Shown piece by piece: positions 60,961 to 64,000 of a DNA stretch of 64,000 bases (position 1 is the first letter of the stretch; each line of letters starts with the position of its first letter). A program made the translations under genes and the position numbers. Location: contig NC_089762.1 in the NCBI RefSeq assembly GCF_040412425.1, forward strand, positions 23,113,606-23,177,605. The letters are read 5' to 3'. The DNA is from Macrobrachium rosenbergii (lineage: Eukaryota; Arthropoda; Malacostraca; Decapoda; Palaemonidae). A model generated the notes under the pieces. That model was given only the letters and a program-made list of their open reading frames with translations, ran no database searches and had not been told where the DNA came from.

Positions 60961-63127
60961 CTGCTGAAGAAAGAGTCTTCAAGGAGTCTTCAGGGAATCT
61001 TGGGTGAGGATTTTGGAGCCAATACGAAGACTATCATTTTCTCAAACTAGAGCATAGTCATTCATGTAATGATGGCCACCTCCGGCGATTCCGGAGGAAA
61101 TCTTTGCTAAGGGGTCCTTTTTTTTTTTTTTTTTTTGTGGGGCCCAGGGGTCCAATTCAGCTGAAGAAAGAATCTTCAAGGAGTCTTCAGGGATTCTTCG
61201 GTGAAGATTTTGGCGCCAATACGAAGACTATCATTTTCTCAAACTAGAGCATAGTCATTCATGTAATGATGGCCACCTCCGGCGATTCCGGAGGAAATCT
61301 TTGCTAAGGGGTCCTTTTTGTTTTTTTTTGGGGCCCAGGGGTCCAATTCAGCTGAAGAAAGAAAGAATCTTCAAAGGAGTCTTCAGGGATTCTTCGGTGA
61401 AGATTTTGGCGCCAATACGAAGACTATCATTTTCTCAAACTAGAGCATAGTCATTCATGTAATGATGGCCACCTCCGGCGATTCCGGAGGAAATCTTTGC
61501 TAAGGGGTCCTTTTTTTTTTTTTTTTTTGGGGCCCAGGGGTCCAATTCAGCTGAAGAAAGAATCTTCAAGGAGTCTTCAGGGATTCTTCGGTGAAGATTT
61601 TGGCGCCAATACGAAGACTATCATTTTCTCAAACTAGAGCATAGTCATTCATGTAATGATGGCCACCTCCGGCGATTCCGGAGGAAATCTTTGCTAAAGG
61701 GTCCTTTTTTTTTTTTTTTTTGTGGGGCCCAGGGGTCCAATTCAGCTGAAGAAAGAATCTTCAAGGAGTCTTCAGGGATTCTTCGGTGAAGATTTTGGCG
61801 CCAATACGAAGACTATCATTTTCTCAAACTAGAGCATAGTCATTCATGTAATGATGGCCACCTCCAAAGCGATTCGGAGGAAATCTTTGTAAAGGGTCCT
61901 TTTTGTTTTTTTTTTAATTTGCCCAGGGGCCAATTCAGGGGACCAATTCAGCTGAAGAAAGAATCTTCAAAGGAGTCTTCAGGGATTCTTCGGTGAAGAT
62001 TTTGGCGCCAATACGAAGACTATCATTTTCTCAAACTAGAGCATAGTCATTCATGTAATGATGGCCACCTCCGGCGATTCGGAGGAAATCTTTGCTAAGG
62101 GGTCCTTTTTTTTTTTTTTTTTTTTTATGGGGCCCAGGGGTCCAATTCAGCTGAAGAAAGAATCTTCATCGAGTCTTCAGGGATTCTTCGGTGAAGATTT
62201 TGGCGCCAATACGAAGACTATCATTTTCTCAAACTAGAGCATAGTCATTCATGTAATGATGGCCACCTCCGGCGATTCCGGAGGAAATCTTTGCTAAGGG
62301 GTCCTTTTTGTTTTTTTTGTTGGGGCCCAGGGGTCCAATTCAGCTGAAGCTGAAGAAAGAATCTTCAAGGAGTCTTCAGGGATTCTTCGTGAAGATTTTG
62401 GCGCCAATACGAAGACTATCATTTTCTCAAACTAGAGCATAGTCATTCATGTAATGATGGCCACCTCCGGCGATTCCGGAGGAAATCTTTGCTAAGGGGT
62501 CCTTTTTGTTTTTTTTTTTTTTTGTGGGGCCCAGGGGTCCAATTCAGCTGAAGAAAGAATCTTCAAGGAGTCTTCAGGGATTCTTCGGTGAGGATTTTGG
62601 CGCCAATACAAAGACTATCATTTTCTCAAACTAGAGCATAGTCATTCATGTAATGATGGCCACCTCCGGCGATTCCGGAGGAAATCTTTGCTAAGGGGTC
62701 CTTTTTTTTTTTTTTTTTGTGGGGCCCAGGGGTCCAATTCAGCTGAAGAAAGAATCTTCAAGGAGTCTTCAGGGATTCTTCGGTGAAGATTTTTGGCGCC
62801 AATACGAAGACTATCATTTTCTCAAACTAGAGCATAGTCATTCATGTAATGATGGCCACCTCCGGCGATTCCGGAGAAATCTTTGCTAAGGGGTCCTTTT
62901 TTTTTTTTTTTTTTGGGGGCCCAGGGGTCCAATTCAGCTGAAGAAAGAATCTTCAAGGAGTCTTCAGGGATTCTTCGGTGAAGATTTTGGCGCCAATACG
63001 AAGACTATCATTTTCTCAAACTAGAGCATAGTCATTCATGTAATGATGGCCACCTCCGGCGATTCGGAGGAAATCTTTGCTAAGGGTCCTTTTTGTGTTT
63101 TTTTTTGTTTCAGGGTCCAATTCAGCT

Positions 63128-63168
63128 GGGACCCTTGCGTGGTGAAGGTGGCATATTCTAAACCTGGG

Positions 63169-63219
<51 letters not shown>

Positions 63220-63753
63220 AGCCTCAAAAATAGAACTTTCAAAATTTTCGACCTAACTAACCCTTGTTAGTACAGTTCTATTAATTTTGGGGATGTAAAA
63301 TTTTTGGGCCAATATTTCCAGTTTCCAAAAATCGATGAATGGAAATTCAGACTTGCATAATTCTAAAATGACTCTTAGCTACGGGGCCTCAAAGTCGATT
63401 TTTAGTTTATACAATAAAAATTCAGGCATCCAAAACTCAGCAAGGCCTGAACGTATTGATGTTTTGTATGAATTTTTTTAATAGAACGGATCAAAATAAA
63501 GGGGCTCTAATTGGAGCCTCATGTCCGTGGCAGGTTCCTCTCGGCTATGGGACCTCAAAGTTGGTGTTTTTGTTAATTTTACATATGAACCTTGCAATTT
63601 CAAAATGACACCTGCATTACTTACAAGGTTACAGGAACCTTGAAACTGAAAAATGACACATGGAATACTACAACAGAGTGCCAATGATGAAAGGCTACCA
63701 GCTATATAAATGGTAGAAATTACCCTTGAAATTGAAAAATGACACCTGTTATA
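63128..63753 (+). repeat. Satellite spacer, copy 4
   Basis: Close to copies 1 and 2, with the longest A run (over 40). It is followed by the same variant monomer (GAGTCTTC, CTTGGGTGAGG, TTGGAGCC). Confidence 0.93.
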
Positions 63754-64000
63754 CTGCTGAAGAAAGAGTCTTCAAGGAGTCTTCAAGGAATCTTGGGTGA
63801 GGATTTTGGAGCCAATACGAAGACTATCATTTTCTCAAACTAGAGCATAGTCATTCATGTAATGATGGCCACCTCCGGCGATTCCGGAGGAAATCTTTGC
63901 TAAGGGGTCCTTTTTTTTTTTTTTTTTTTGTGGGGCCCAGGGGTCCAATTCAGCTGAAGAAAGAATCTTCAAGGAGTCTTCAGGGATTCTTCGGTGAAGA

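Larger units (their letters stand above)
53459..64000 (+). repeat. Higher-order satellite array: ~193-bp monomers plus ~615-bp spacers
   Basis: About 41 monomers share the order CAGCTGAAGAAAGAATCTTC, an 11-bp-periodic TCTTC tract, TTTTGGCGCCAATACGAAGA, CATAGTCATTCATGTAATGA, a CCTCCGG/CCGGAGG hairpin, TTTGCTAAGGGGTCC, a T run of about 9-20 and GGGGCCCAGGGGTCCAATT. Adjacent copies near 53.6-54.4 kb are 193 bp apart. Blocks of 5 (cut by the gap), 11, 13, 11 and at least 1 monomers are separated by four spacer copies. The array is cut by both the gap and the window end. The orientation given is arbitrary. Short frames within monomers are broken by the T run and show no conserved protein. Confidence 0.96.

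Noticed and set aside
53459..64000. 5S rRNA, snRNA or histone gene cluster as the source of the satellite
   Set aside because: None of the conserved 5S, U1/U2/U6 or histone sequence I know is present in monomer or spacer, and no frame is conserved.

Overview
This window looks like non-coding, repeat-dominated DNA from a decapod crustacean, probably a shrimp, prawn or relative. Three things point there. Long (GA/CT)n, (TA)n, (ATT)n, (CA)n and (TACA)n microsatellites are extremely dense. Several dispersed families look like ones I know from decapod genomes: the element ending in ACCTCATAGGTCCCAGTGCTTGG, the GAGGCTAGAGGGCTGCAA hairpin family, and the SINE tail ending GCACGTTAAAAGAAG. CR1/Jockey-like, R2-like and Penelope-like retroelements occur together. 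I cannot name the species. I found no intact host protein gene, no rRNA gene and no convincing functional tRNA gene. Nearly every long open frame is a translated simple repeat.

Layout. 1-8.2 kb: microsatellites, an inverted repeat pair (1.8/2.5 kb), a hairpin-family copy (4.35-4.6 kb), a 27-bp minisatellite (4.77-5.70 kb), a degenerate AAGC tract (7.2-7.5 kb) and a GA-bearing minisatellite. 8.2-10 kb: a decayed minus-strand non-LTR retrotransposon with recognisable RT motifs. 10-20 kb: four or five copies of a dispersed repeat (family R1) ending in (CA)n, a tRNA-derived SINE (11.8-12.27 kb), a decapod SINE-like element (16 kb) and a decayed R2-like retrotransposon (16.9-18.5 kb). 20-24 kb: a diverged duplicate of the 15-kb region and a 265-bp hAT-type MITE with target-site duplication. 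24.2-26.14 kb: a Penelope-like element carrying GIY-YIG coding sequence between two ~700-bp inverted arms.

26-52 kb: a succession of locally expanded minisatellites (periods about 185, 28, 63, 140, 145, 50, 180, 150, 70, 16, 60/120 and 130 bp), many carrying a microsatellite inside each unit. Palindromic or foldback structures lie at 29 kb and 43 kb. Further SINE-like copies and a decayed LINE C-terminus (51.85-52.37 kb) follow. 52,959-53,458 is a 500-N assembly gap.

53.46-64 kb: a higher-order satellite array. Monomers of about 193 bp form blocks of 11, 13 and 11, separated by four copies of a ~615-bp spacer, so the composite repeat is about 2.74-3.14 kb. It runs off the window end and into the gap. 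It is the most coherent unexplained structure here.

Nothing visible forms an operon or pathway. The biology is of retroelements, foldbacks and nested tandem expansion. Family names rest on remembered motifs; no search was run.
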